Source of the DNA: Oligoflexia bacterium
Lineage (GTDB): Bacteria; Bdellovibrionota; Bdellovibrionia; JABDDW01
NCBI GenBank assembly: GCA_016715815.1
Contig: JADJXN010000014.1
Coordinates: 1 to 64,000 of the forward strand
Reading direction: 5' to 3'
Length of the DNA: 64,000 nucleotides
A program made the translations under genes and the position numbers. Positions within the stretch are counted from its first letter, which is position 1, and the number at the start of each line of letters is the position of its first letter. Under the pieces are notes generated by a model that searched no databases, was not told where the DNA came from, and worked only from the letters and a program-made list of their open reading frames with translations. Positions 25,814 through 34,037 of this stretch are shown in pieces.

Positions 25814-26377
25814 ATGGGACAATTTTTAAAAAGCGAGCGACTAAAAGTAGCTCTTGGTTTAATTATAGGGCTTGTACTTATTATGATTTTAAACCCACCC
25901 CATACGGTGTGTGATTCTAAAATAGAAGTTTATTCAGAATTAATTAAAAAACAAATTAAGCCTTATTCAAAGGCCATGGCCCTTTGTAAAGAGCATACAG
26001 AGCTTGGGGGCTGTTTGCAGTTTTTTGAAGTAGCCGCAAAATTAAATAATTACCTTGATGATGTGGGCCCACAATGTAGAGAAAAACTCAAAAGTAACAC
26101 ATTAACTCAGCAGTGGCTTAATGGCTCAATAGAAATGATGGTGCGAGCTGCTTGGGGAAGTGTACCGCCGACATCAAGTAGTAACAAACAAGGTTGGCTG
26201 CAACTGAGCCAAATGGCATTTTTTTGTAAATTAAAAAAGGCCTTGGTAGAGAGTTTTGGTGAGGGAGCTTGGGTTGATATGGTTAATTATTTATTAAATG
26301 ATTTACCTAAAGCAAAAGAATTGGGCCGCAATGAAGCTTGGGCAAGAAGTATTATGTCTGACCCTTGTAACTATTAA
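25814..26377 (+). CDS. Hypothetical exported Cys-rich protein
   Basis: I do not recognise this protein. One N-terminal hydrophobic helix (about residues 11-26) works as an uncleaved anchor or signal; the remaining 160 residues contain six cysteines (in TVCDS, ALCKE, GGCLQ, PQCRE, FFCKL and DPCNY), consistent with periplasmic disulfides. It starts eight bases after the barrel gene and is probably the last gene of the ABC operon. It converges on rdgB with a four-base overlap. Confidence 0.6.
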   Translation: MGQFLKSERLKVALGLIIGLVLIMILNPPHTVCDSKIEVYSELIKKQIKPYSKAMALCKEHTELGGCLQFFEVAAKLNNYLDDVGPQCREKLKSNTLTQQWLNGSIEMMVRAAWGSVPPTSSSNKQGWLQLSQMAFFCKLKKALVESFGEGAWVDMVNYLLNDLPKAKELGRNEAWARSIMSDPCNY

Positions 26378-26976
26378 AGACTCTTTAAATACTTAATAAC
26401 TTCTTTTAGTGCCATAAAGCGATGGCTAACAGAATTTTTAAATGCAAGTCCCAGTTCCGCTAGAGTTTTTTCCTGGCCTTGAGGGATAAAAACAGGATCG
26501 TACCCAAAACCAGATAAGCCTTTTATTGTTGAAGCTATGTTGCCTTTTAAATAACCCTCAAAAAATTTTTCTTCCCCATTTGGGGAGATTAAACACATGA
26601 CACATTTAAATTGCGCACTTCTATCACCAGAGGTTGCTTGTATTTGCAGCATTTTTAAAAGCTTTGTTGTGTTTTCAATGTCTTTGGCAGTGGGGCCAGC
26701 ATACCTTGCAGAATGCACTCCGGGTAACATTTTAAGCGCTGTTACTTCAAGGCCGGAATCATCACTTAACACCCAATCTTGCGGTTTAATGGCTTTTAAA
26801 AACCTTGCTTTAATTTGTGCATTTTCTTGAAAGGTTTTTCCTGTCTCATTTGGTGGGCTATAATGGCTTATTTCAAAAGCGCCATGCACTTCAAATGGGG
26901 TGTCTTTAAAAATATCTTTAATTTCTTTTAATTTGTTTTTGTTATGGGTGGCCACCCAGAGAGTTTTATTTTGCAT
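26374..26976 (-). CDS. rdgB: XTP/dITP pyrophosphatase (RdgB/HAM1)
   Basis: Hydrolyses non-canonical purine triphosphates to monophosphates, keeping them out of nucleic acid. Family signatures are WVATHNKNKLKEI near the start, SDDSGLEV, GVHSARYAG and GFGYDPVF, ending with a SHRFMAL segment. Length of 200 is typical. The ATG abuts the stop of rph directly, and the amidase gene overlaps rph, so amidase-rph-rdgB form one operon. Confidence 0.96.
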   Translation of the reverse strand: MQNKTLWVATHNKNKLKEIKDIFKDTPFEVHGAFEISHYSPPNETGKTFQENAQIKARFLKAIKPQDWVLSDDSGLEVTALKMLPGVHSARYAGPTAKDIENTTKLLKMLQIQATSGDRSAQFKCVMCLISPNGEEKFFEGYLKGNIASTIKGLSGFGYDPVFIPQGQEKTLAELGLAFKNSVSHRFMALKEVIKYLKSL

Positions 26977-27711
26977 TTATGGCTTTTTAAAAAAGCTTCC
27001 AATAACGCTTTCTTGAATTTTAAATAATTCCAAATGAGCTTGTTTTGCAAGGTCTGTCATTTGTGCCATTTGCGCATCGCTAAATGGTTTGGACTCAGCT
27101 GTTCCTTGAATTTCAACAAAGTGTCCTGAGCCTGTCATAACAAAATTCATATCTACTTCAGCTCTAGAGTCTTCTTCATAGTTTAAATCTACACAAGCGG
27201 TGTCACCAATAATTCCGCAGCTAATTGCTGCCACATAATCTTTTAGAGGAAATGCTATGAGCATTCTTGCATCCAGCATTTTTTTTAAAGCATAAGCTAA
27301 AGCCACAAAACCACCGGTAATGCTTGCAGTTCTTGTGCCGCCATCGGCTTGGATAACATCGCAATCAATGATGACTTGTTTTTCTCCTAATGCCCCTAAA
27401 TCTGTAACTGCTCTTAAAGAGCGTCCAATGAGGCGTTGAATTTCTTGTGTTCGGCCAGAGGCTGCTGCTTTTTCTCGCTTAACTCTTGTGTGTGTTGAGC
27501 GAGGAAGCATGCTGTACTCAGCAGTGACCCAACCTTTACCAGTACCTTTTAAAAACTGTGGTACTTGTGGCTCAACACTTGCCGTGCAAATAACTTTTGT
27601 ATTACCAAACTCCACAAGTACTGAGCCTTCAGCATAAAGTGTGAAGTTGGGTGAAATTTTAATGTTTCTTAAGTGCGTGGTGGCACGTTTGTCTTGTCTT
27701 GTCATATTCAT
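26977..27711 (-). CDS. rph: Ribonuclease PH
   Basis: A 3'-5' phosphorolytic exoribonuclease that trims tRNA 3' ends. Clear family segments: VKREKAAASGRTQEIQRL, CDVIQADGGTRTASITGG and EIQGTAESKPF. The usual RxD.R.. start is visible as MTRQDKRA from the second methionine. The first ATG overlaps the stop of the amidase gene (ATGA). Length of 244 matches the family. Confidence 0.97.
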   Translation of the reverse strand: MNMTRQDKRATTHLRNIKISPNFTLYAEGSVLVEFGNTKVICTASVEPQVPQFLKGTGKGWVTAEYSMLPRSTHTRVKREKAAASGRTQEIQRLIGRSLRAVTDLGALGEKQVIIDCDVIQADGGTRTASITGGFVALAYALKKMLDARMLIAFPLKDYVAAISCGIIGDTACVDLNYEEDSRAEVDMNFVMTGSGHFVEIQGTAESKPFSDAQMAQMTDLAKQAHLELFKIQESVIGSFFKKP

Positions 27712-28445
27712 TTCTTTTGTTTATCTAATTTTTTCCTAAAATCTACAAGCCCCTTATATATGGCTTGAGCAATTTTCTTTTGAGTTTCTATACTTTTTAG
27801 CCACTGTGCCTCTTTAGGATTAGATATAAAGCCCATTTCAATTAAAACGGCAGGAGAACTAACAGTTAAAACCCTAAAAGGACCTTGTCTGATGCTTTTA
27901 TTTTTTGTTTTGAGAACATTTTGCATACTCTCCAAAAGGGCTTCAGATAATAGTTGGCTTGTAACCATGTGGTTGGAGCGTTTCATATCCCCTAAAATGC
28001 TTTTAATATCAGTGTGTGTATTTGCGCTTTCTTCTGCTTCTTGTTTTTTAACATTATTTTCTCTATTTGCAGTCAGTAAAGCTTCTTCATCAGTGGGAAC
28101 TTGGCTTTCGAAATAAATTTCTGTTCCATGAGCACTTGCTATGGTGGAGCTATTGGCATGAATGCTAACCATAACATCAACATTTAAATTTTCAGCTTTT
28201 TTAATACGTTTATCTATATCTACAAATAGGTCTTTTGTACGAGTCATATGAACTTCAAATTGGCGGTCTTTCTCTAATAACTCGCTAAGATAGTGGCTTA
28301 CACTCAAAGTAAGATCTTTTTCTAACACCCCAAAATGAGAAGTGCCTTGGTCTTCACCGCCGTGGCCAGGATCTATTAGCACCACAAATTTAGATTTTGC
28401 TAAACATAATGGGCTTATGAGTAAAAGCGGGAGTAGAAGCTTCAT
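27708..28445 (-). CDS. N-acetylmuramoyl-L-alanine amidase (Amidase_3)
   Basis: A short signal peptide (cleavage after CLAK or just before) precedes a zinc amidase domain. The ligands are H28 (DPGHGGED), E42 and H96 (SIHANS), and the catalytic Glu is E203 in LIEMGFISN. The enzyme cleaves the amide between MurNAc and the stem peptide in the periplasm, for cell separation or remodelling. It lacks AMIN targeting domains, so it is a minimal form. A regulatory helix insertion (about residues 125-160), as in EnvC-activated amidases, appears present. Gene order amidase-rph-rdgB is compact. Confidence 0.94.
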   Translation of the reverse strand: MKLLLPLLLISPLCLAKSKFVVLIDPGHGGEDQGTSHFGVLEKDLTLSVSHYLSELLEKDRQFEVHMTRTKDLFVDIDKRIKKAENLNVDVMVSIHANSSTIASAHGTEIYFESQVPTDEEALLTANRENNVKKQEAEESANTHTDIKSILGDMKRSNHMVTSQLLSEALLESMQNVLKTKNKSIRQGPFRVLTVSSPAVLIEMGFISNPKEAQWLKSIETQKKIAQAIYKGLVDFRKKLDKQKK

Positions 28446-28481
28446 TGTTATAATTTTAGCTTAAATTTGGGTGTAAAAAAA

Positions 28482-28526
28482 GGCGACTTGGTAGGGGTAA
28501 GGGGGTAAGGGGTATACCAAGCCGCC
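28482..28526. other. Long hairpin with G-rich loop
   Basis: GGCGACTTGGTA (28482-28493) pairs with TACCAAGCCGCC (28515-28526) with a single A/C mismatch. The 21-base loop on the plus strand is three G-runs spaced by TAA (GGGG, GGGGG, GGGG). It lies in the 240-base gap upstream of the amidase gene (transcribed away) and downstream of birA, with no gene in it. Function unknown; possibilities are an RNA element, a G-quadruplex or a terminator of unusual form. Confidence 0.7.
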
Positions 28527-28685
28527 CAGGGGGTTGACTTTAGTCTAGAGCAACGCTTGTGCCAGAGATGTTTAAAGCAAAGTGGTTTAAATGGCAGAAA
28601 TGAAAGTACTTATTGGACCAAGATTGGCACCATTAAAAAATAAATAAACTTATAACTTACTGAAATTACTTGGTAAAAATTCTTG

Positions 28686-29423
28686 TCAAAGTTCTAGCCA
28701 ATTTAAGATTCCTTGCTCAAGAATTACACTACCGTCGGGTTTAATATCGCGTACGGGGTTGGCTTTATAGTGCTCACTTAGGTTTAAAGCAACCACAATT
28801 TGTGGGGAAAGTTCCTGCAACCAATTAGGGTTTGATACAAATGCTTCAAACTCACTTAAATTTTTAGCAAAGCCTTGGGCAAATTTTTGCCAAGATTTTT
28901 CATCAAGGTTATCTGCTTTTAACTCTGCTAGTGAAGTTGCAGTTAAATGCAAATTTGAAGGGCGGCTGAAAACATTAAGCCCTAGGCCAATTAATAAATA
29001 AGTTTCATTTTGATTTGTTAATGCTTCAACTAATATGCCACCAAGCTTTTTATTGTTAAGTAAAATATCATTAGGGGCCTTCATAGAAAAATGGGAGTTA
29101 TGCCAAGTGCTGTGCAAACAACCGTAGGCAAAATAACCAATGGCAATTGTCCATTTTGGATCAGGCTGCGTTTTAAGTTTGATAACCCAGGTGCCTAAAA
29201 ATTGGTGGCCATGGCCTTCATCAATCCATTTATTTTCTCCGCGCCCACGGCCTGCGGTTTGATGCTCGCTTAAAATAAGTGTTGGTGGGGTAAATTGTTT
29301 TATATTTTGTTTTGCATAATCATTTGTGCTTGAAACATTTTTAAAGGATAAGAATTCCCATTGGGGTTCAAGGTGAGAAAGAGCGCGCTGAGTTTGTACA
29401 CTTAATGAAAATATTTTTACCAT
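28686..29423 (-). CDS. birA: Biotin-protein ligase (BirA, no HTH domain)
   Basis: Attaches biotin to the carboxyl-carrier protein via biotinyl-AMP. The adenylate-forming loop is GRGRGENKW and the substrate site segment is KAPNDILLNNKKLGGIL. A C-terminal SH3-like cap is present. There is no N-terminal helix-turn-helix, so it should not act as a repressor. The gene follows nadC with a six-base spacer. A biotin-dependent-type carboxyltransferase is encoded at 50013-51446, but the two are far apart. Confidence 0.94.
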   Translation of the reverse strand: MVKIFSLSVQTQRALSHLEPQWEFLSFKNVSSTNDYAKQNIKQFTPPTLILSEHQTAGRGRGENKWIDEGHGHQFLGTWVIKLKTQPDPKWTIAIGYFAYGCLHSTWHNSHFSMKAPNDILLNNKKLGGILVEALTNQNETYLLIGLGLNVFSRPSNLHLTATSLAELKADNLDEKSWQKFAQGFAKNLSEFEAFVSNPNWLQELSPQIVVALNLSEHYKANPVRDIKPDGSVILEQGILNWLEL

Positions 29424-29429
29424 TTTAAT

Positions 29430-30245
29430 TTAGTACTCAAAAAGTAAGCTTAAATCTGCTACAGGTGCTGAGTGAGTAATTGCTCCAACACTAATATAGT
29501 CTACCCCCAGTTTAGCAATTTCTGCAACTTTATCTAGGCTCATATTTCCACTAGCTTCGAGTTCACATTTTTTATTTACACTCATGACTGCTTTTTTTAT
29601 TTCATCAGGCTTCATATTATCTAACATGATGCGAGAGGGGTTACATGCTAATGCCTCATCAAGCTCATTTAGATTGGTTACTTCTATTTCAATAAAAACT
29701 TTTGGGTTGGACTTTCGTACTAAATTAAAAGCTTTTGTAATAGAGCCAGCAGATCTTATGTGGTTTTCTTTTATAAGTGCAAACTCTGACAAACTAAAGC
29801 GATGGTTAACACCGCCACCATCTTTAACTGCTTTTTTTTCTAAAATTCTCAACCCAGGTGTAGTTTTTCTTGTATCTGTAATTTTGCAATCTGTGCTTTT
29901 TAACTTCTCAATAAATTTAAAAGTATAAGTAGCTATACCGCTTAAATGGCATAAAAAATTTAATGCACATCTTTCTGCTTTTAATAGTGCATCAAGGGGG
30001 CCTTGAACTTGGGCTACGAGTTGATCTTTAGGGATGTAATTTGAATCTTTATAATTCCAAGTGACTACGCATTTAGGCGAGACAGCTTTAAAGGTTTCTT
30101 CAAATAATTCTTGGCCTGAAAGAATTAAATTTTCTTTTGCAATAAGCCGTGCAGTACCTGGCTTTTCCCCAAGCTCTAAGCTGTCGGTGGTAATATCTCC
30201 TAATGGCATATCTTCTTTAAGGGCCTGGAGAATTAAATTTTTCAT
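29430..30245 (-). CDS. nadC: Quinolinate phosphoribosyltransferase
   Basis: Converts quinolinate and PRPP to nicotinate mononucleotide in NAD synthesis. Family segments: ALNFLCHLSGIAT, TDTRKTTPGLRILEKKAV, GGGVNHRFSLSEFALIKENHI, and the phosphate-binding end LEASGNMSLDKV and DYISVGAITHS. Length of 271 is normal. The ATG overlaps the stop of the response regulator gene (ATGA), and birA follows directly. Confidence 0.97.
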   Translation of the reverse strand: MKNLILQALKEDMPLGDITTDSLELGEKPGTARLIAKENLILSGQELFEETFKAVSPKCVVTWNYKDSNYIPKDQLVAQVQGPLDALLKAERCALNFLCHLSGIATYTFKFIEKLKSTDCKITDTRKTTPGLRILEKKAVKDGGGVNHRFSLSEFALIKENHIRSAGSITKAFNLVRKSNPKVFIEIEVTNLNELDEALACNPSRIMLDNMKPDEIKKAVMSVNKKCELEASGNMSLDKVAEIAKLGVDYISVGAITHSAPVADLSLLFEY

Positions 30246-31144
30246 TGTGTTAATTTTTGAATTTCTTCTTTAATCAGTTGCTCAGCTAAATCTGGAACAA
30301 TTTGGGCGACAAGTTTTCTAACCTCTTCGGCAACAAGTTTTTTAATTTCATCTTCTGTAATGGGTGCGGCTGTGGTGGACGTGTTTGTTATAGGAGCTGA
30401 AGTTTTTGGCTTCTCAGGTGCTTTTGGTGTTTCTATGGGTGCAGAAGGCACTTCAACTGGCGTGGCGACGGTGCTGGTGGCAGCGGGCTTATCGTTTACT
30501 GTGGCTTTTAAAACAAAGCTTAAGTCTTTTATTTTTGAATCATCATATTGAAAGGAAACTGTATTTTCCTCAATCTCTTCACCGTCGGGGCTAATATTAA
30601 TTTTAAATTTATCTTCAACAGCACCAAGGTCTTTTCTCACCCAATCAGAATCAGGATCTTTTTTTACTTTTTCTGCCTCAGCAAATTTTGAAACGTCTTC
30701 AAAAGAAGACATATCCCACTGCTTAGTTTCTTTAACTTTTGGGAATTTAAGGTGTTCACTTATGGGTTGAGTTTGTGCTTTTGCGATGTATTTTTGTACA
30801 ATTTGACGAATGTCTTTAGCTTCAAATGGCTTTTCCAAGCGGTCATTGGCTTGGCATTTTTTATATTTATCTTCGTCAAACTCCATAAAAGAGCTCCAAA
30901 GCATTATTACAGGAGTTTTTTTAAGGTTTTGATCGTTTTTAATTTCTTCTGCTACCTGATAGCCGGGTTTATGGGGCAGCATGACGTCAATAAAGGCAAT
31001 ATCTGGCTTAAAAGAGCGGGCTACGTCTAAAACATCTTTGCCGCTGCAAATGGATTTAACTTCTACTCCAAAGTCCTGAAGGCAAATTTGAACAACTTTT
31101 GCTATGGCCGAGCTGTCGTCGGCTAAAAGTACTTTTAAACCCAT
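30242..31144 (-). CDS. Response regulator with Pro-rich linker and C-terminal helix
   Basis: A receiver domain occupies residues 1-120: acidic pocket D9/D10, phosphoacceptor D53 in FIDVMLP, S84 in the switch position and K105 in EKPF. There is no DNA-binding or enzymatic output domain. A Lys/Asp linker and a Pro/Ala/Thr-rich tract (about residues 210-255) lead to a C-terminal amphipathic segment ending VPDLAEQLIKEEIQKLTQ. That architecture resembles polarity or scaffold regulators (RomR-like receiver plus Pro-rich linker plus helical tail; the tail also recalls PopZ-type ends). Localising or scaffolding role inferred. Co-transcribed with nadC and birA. Confidence 0.85.
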   Translation of the reverse strand: MGLKVLLADDSSAIAKVVQICLQDFGVEVKSICSGKDVLDVARSFKPDIAFIDVMLPHKPGYQVAEEIKNDQNLKKTPVIMLWSSFMEFDEDKYKKCQANDRLEKPFEAKDIRQIVQKYIAKAQTQPISEHLKFPKVKETKQWDMSSFEDVSKFAEAEKVKKDPDSDWVRKDLGAVEDKFKINISPDGEEIEENTVSFQYDDSKIKDLSFVLKATVNDKPAATSTVATPVEVPSAPIETPKAPEKPKTSAPITNTSTTAAPITEDEIKKLVAEEVRKLVAQIVPDLAEQLIKEEIQKLTQ

Positions 31145-31199
31145 AGTTAATCGTTAGTTAGAGTTGCTAGCCTTGTCAAGGTGCTTTATCTTTTATTTA

Positions 31200-32279
31200 A
31201 TGTTCTTAATTGTAGATAGGTATATTGTAAAAGAGTTTCTTAAGTACTTTGTGGCCACACTTATTGTTTTTGTGACCCTTTATACTGCTGTAGATATGCT
31301 TACTACCATTTGGCAGCTTAAGGCTGATAGCGCAACGCTTTGGAAGTTTTATCTTTACCAATTACCTAACACTATTAGCCGTCTTATTCCGGTGGCTTGC
31401 CTTATGGGCACTATTTTTACCATTAGTATGATGAGCCGAAGTAATGAGCTGACCTCACTTTTTAGCGCCGGGATGAGCCTTGCGCGCATCACACTTCCAA
31501 TTTTAATAATTACAGTTTTTATTTCTGTAACAAGTTTTTTTATTAGCAATAAACTTGTTCCTATTTTTAACAAAAAAAAGAATTACATTGAGTTTGTTGA
31601 AATTAGAAAGCAACCCTGGCGTTATTATACAATTAAAACCAGCCGCATTTGGTACCGCAACCGAGATTTAATTTATAATATTAGAAACTTTAACCCAAAA
31701 GGAAACTCTGTAGCAGGCTTAACTATTTATTATTTCAGCCCGGATTGGAAGCTTATGCAGCTCACCTCAGCACAAAGCGGGATATTAGATGGGCAGAATT
31801 GGAAACTTGAAAATGGCTCAGTGACTATTTTTGATAGTCAACATAGCTTCCCAATAACAGAACACTTTTCTAAAAAAACAATTACTATGGATGAGCCGCC
31901 AATAGATTTACAATCCCTTGAAGATGATAAAGATATTATGACGGCCGCAGATTTAAGAAATTTTATTAGTAAAAATAAAGAACTGGGGCTAGATACAAAC
32001 CGCTACGAGATGGCTTACCACTCTAAATTTAGTTATGCATTTATTTCTTTTGTAATGGCCTTTTTGGGAATCCCGTTTAGTGTGACACGTGAGAGAAGTG
32101 GTGGTTTTGCACTAAATGTGGGAATTTGTTTTGGCGTTGTGTTTATTTACTGGACGCTTATTTCAGTTTTTACAAGCTTAGGTTCAAGCGGCACACTGCC
32201 AGCTTTTTTTGCAGCTTGGCTTCCCAATGCACTTATGTTAGCTGTGGCTGTGAAGTTATTAATGAGGCTTAAGAAGTGA
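31200..32279 (+). CDS. LPS export permease, LptG/LptF type
   Basis: Two blocks of three membrane helices flank a periplasmic beta-jellyroll (about residues 125-260), as in LptF/LptG. Typical segments: IVDRYIVKEFLKYF at the start, SMMSRSNELTSLFSAGMSL in the coupling region, and FLGIPFSVTRERSGGFALN in the second half. With LptB it extracts LPS from the inner membrane. Its closest resemblance appears to be LptG, but only one permease is encoded here. An upstream TTG (31164) is possible; ATG 31200 gives the usual family N-terminus. The gene overlaps the next by GTGA. Confidence 0.88.
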   Translation: MFLIVDRYIVKEFLKYFVATLIVFVTLYTAVDMLTTIWQLKADSATLWKFYLYQLPNTISRLIPVACLMGTIFTISMMSRSNELTSLFSAGMSLARITLPILIITVFISVTSFFISNKLVPIFNKKKNYIEFVEIRKQPWRYYTIKTSRIWYRNRDLIYNIRNFNPKGNSVAGLTIYYFSPDWKLMQLTSAQSGILDGQNWKLENGSVTIFDSQHSFPITEHFSKKTITMDEPPIDLQSLEDDKDIMTAADLRNFISKNKELGLDTNRYEMAYHSKFSYAFISFVMAFLGIPFSVTRERSGGFALNVGICFGVVFIYWTLISVFTSLGSSGTLPAFFAAWLPNALMLAVAVKLLMRLKK

Positions 32280-32995
32280 GTTTTGTATATTTTTTGCTTC
32301 TCTTATTTAGCTATAAACCAGCTTATTCTTCTGACGCTTGCGGCCCTGGTAGCCATTGGGTAAGAGCTCATCATCGTAGTGGGTATGTTCGTTATGATGG
32401 TGTAGTAGTATCTGATACTGTAGTGAGCGGGCATTGTAGGGGAAATCAAAAAAGTTATGGGATTTGGAAGGATAGTTTTTTAAACTCAATTCCAATCGGT
32501 TGGCCACATAAGAATGAAAAAGACATAAAATGGAAGGTAGATGAAATTGAACGAATTCTAGAGGCATTAGATAGTTTGCCAAGTTTTTTATCTAACCTTA
32601 AAGGTGTAAAAATATATAGGATGAAAAAATCATCTGAGCCTAACAACCCTGGCACTTCTGCAATTAATGGTAATATTATTGTGCTCTACGATGAAGCATT
32701 TAAATCAAAGAATTTTAGTAGAGTTTTATCTCATGAGTTGGCGCACCAGCTCTACAATAGTCTAGATTCCGTAGATAGAGATGCTTATAACCTAGTAGCA
32801 GGAGCTAGAAAGTTCTCAAGTGGTAATAAATACTATTTAGAACATCGGTCTTCCGGTTATGTTGCAGAAGATGGTAAAATGTCTATTAATGAGGATTTTG
32901 CAAATAACATTGAGTATTACATTTTTGAACCAAAGAAATTAAAAAAAGTAACCCCAGGTGTTTATGAGTATTTTCAAAAAACATATAAAAAGTAA
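32276..32995 (+). CDS. Secreted zinc metalloprotease (HExxH)
   Basis: A short signal peptide (cleavage near AYSS) is followed by a Cys- and His-rich N-terminal segment and a catalytic core with SHELAHQLY: H153, E154 and H157 form the HExxH zinc site. A likely third ligand is Glu in NEDFANNIEYY (about residues 205-215), as in gluzincins. The substrate is unknown. GTG 32276 overlaps the LptG stop, so the protease is translated with the LPS permease, and the end overlaps the following lipoprotein gene by about 30 bases. Confidence 0.8.
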   Translation: MSFVYFLLLLFSYKPAYSSDACGPGSHWVRAHHRSGYVRYDGVVVSDTVVSGHCRGNQKSYGIWKDSFLNSIPIGWPHKNEKDIKWKVDEIERILEALDSLPSFLSNLKGVKIYRMKKSSEPNNPGTSAINGNIIVLYDEAFKSKNFSRVLSHELAHQLYNSLDSVDRDAYNLVAGARKFSSGNKYYLEHRSSGYVAEDGKMSINEDFANNIEYYIFEPKKLKKVTPGVYEYFQKTYKK

Positions 32996-33449
32996 GAAAT
33001 ATTTTTTGCTTCTTATTTTATTTATGGTCATGGCTTGTGCAAGTACTACTAAAAATTCAAATATGAATAAGTTTGTTATTGGTAAACATACCACAGCAGA
33101 CATTACAAAAATGCTTGGTGCTCCGGCGGAGGTATCAAAGAATAATAAAGAGATTATTTATTACTATTATAAACCAGGGACAAAACACCAACTTTACAAT
33201 ATTTATTTTAATTTAGAAAATAAACTCACTTCTGTAATGTGGATGCCATATGAGCTGGATGTTAAAAAAGAATTTCCTCAAGCAAACTTTGTTGAAGAAA
33301 AAAAGTTAAAACTAACCCCTGGTTTAATTGAAGAAGAGAAAACACTGGTGGATAAAAAAAATGGAATTTCAGTTTATTATTTAAATAACAAGTTGGAAGC
33401 AGTTTTAAAATATGGGTCAGAAAAAAGAGCTGCCGCTTCTAAGCAATAA
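32964..33449 (+). CDS. SmpA/BamE-like lipoprotein
   Basis: A lipoprotein signal ends in VMAC. The segment IGKHTTADITKMLGAPAEVS, followed by a strand IIYYYY, matches the SmpA/BamE-like fold (N-terminal helix G-x-[ST]-x-x-[ED]-[LI] then GxP). Such proteins are small outer-membrane lipoproteins; this one need not be the true BamE. ATG 32964 is preferred over GTG 32958. The gene overlaps the metalloprotease gene by 32 bases and is followed by def after six bases. Confidence 0.72.
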   Translation: MSIFKKHIKSKKYFLLLILFMVMACASTTKNSNMNKFVIGKHTTADITKMLGAPAEVSKNNKEIIYYYYKPGTKHQLYNIYFNLENKLTSVMWMPYELDVKKEFPQANFVEEKKLKLTPGLIEEEKTLVDKKNGISVYYLNNKLEAVLKYGSEKRAAASKQ

Positions 33450-33455
33450 AATAAT

Positions 33456-34034
33456 ATGTCTTTACTAAAAATACTAAAATACCCAGAGGAAGTTTTAAAG
33501 CAAAAGGCAAAACCTGTTGAGGCAGTAACGGCGGAGCTGCAAAAGTTAGCCAGTGACATGCTTGAGACAATGTATGCAGCACCTGGTATTGGTTTAGCGG
33601 CACCTCAAGTGGGGCATTCAATAAGGCTCACTGTAATTGATATTAGAATGCGCGATGAAAATGGACAGGTGGATGAAGCCTCAATGACGGAATTAGAGAA
33701 AAAAATATCAATGCCACTTATTTTATTTAACCCAGAAATAATTAAGAAAGATGGAAAAACCACATTTGAGGAAGGTTGTCTCTCAGTGCCTGGTTATTTT
33801 GAAACAGTGCATCGCTCAAACTATATCCAGGTCCAGGCGCTAAACGAAAGTGGAGAGAAAATTAATTTTGAAACAGATGGTTTACTTGCTATTTGCATTC
33901 AACATGAAATTGATCACCTCGATGGAAAATTATTTATTGATAGACTAAGCACGGTGAAGCGGGGAATCATAAAAAGTAAAATAAAAAAGCACGGATATCC
34001 CTCGCAGGAAAGTCAAAAAGAGCATATTCTATAA
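33456..34034 (+). CDS. def: Peptide deformylase
   Basis: Removes the formyl group from the N-terminal methionine of nascent proteins. All three motifs are visible: GIGLAAPQ (residues 44-51), EGCLS with Cys108, and HEIDH (H150, E151, H154), which together bind the catalytic metal. Length of 192 is typical. Followed by fmt after three bases and by rpe, a common def-fmt pairing. Confidence 0.97.
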   Translation: MSLLKILKYPEEVLKQKAKPVEAVTAELQKLASDMLETMYAAPGIGLAAPQVGHSIRLTVIDIRMRDENGQVDEASMTELEKKISMPLILFNPEIIKKDGKTTFEEGCLSVPGYFETVHRSNYIQVQALNESGEKINFETDGLLAICIQHEIDHLDGKLFIDRLSTVKRGIIKSKIKKHGYPSQESQKEHIL

Positions 34035-34037
34035 GCT

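Noticed and set aside
28446..28685. Known riboswitch ahead of the amidase or birA gene
   Set aside because: Both neighbouring genes face or end toward this gap in a way that puts the hairpin at a 3' end or antisense; no riboswitch core sequence is recognised.
30360..30594. Ala/Val-rich frames on the plus strand
   Set aside because: Antisense to the Pro/Ala/Thr-rich linker of the response regulator, whose biased codons keep the opposite strand open.
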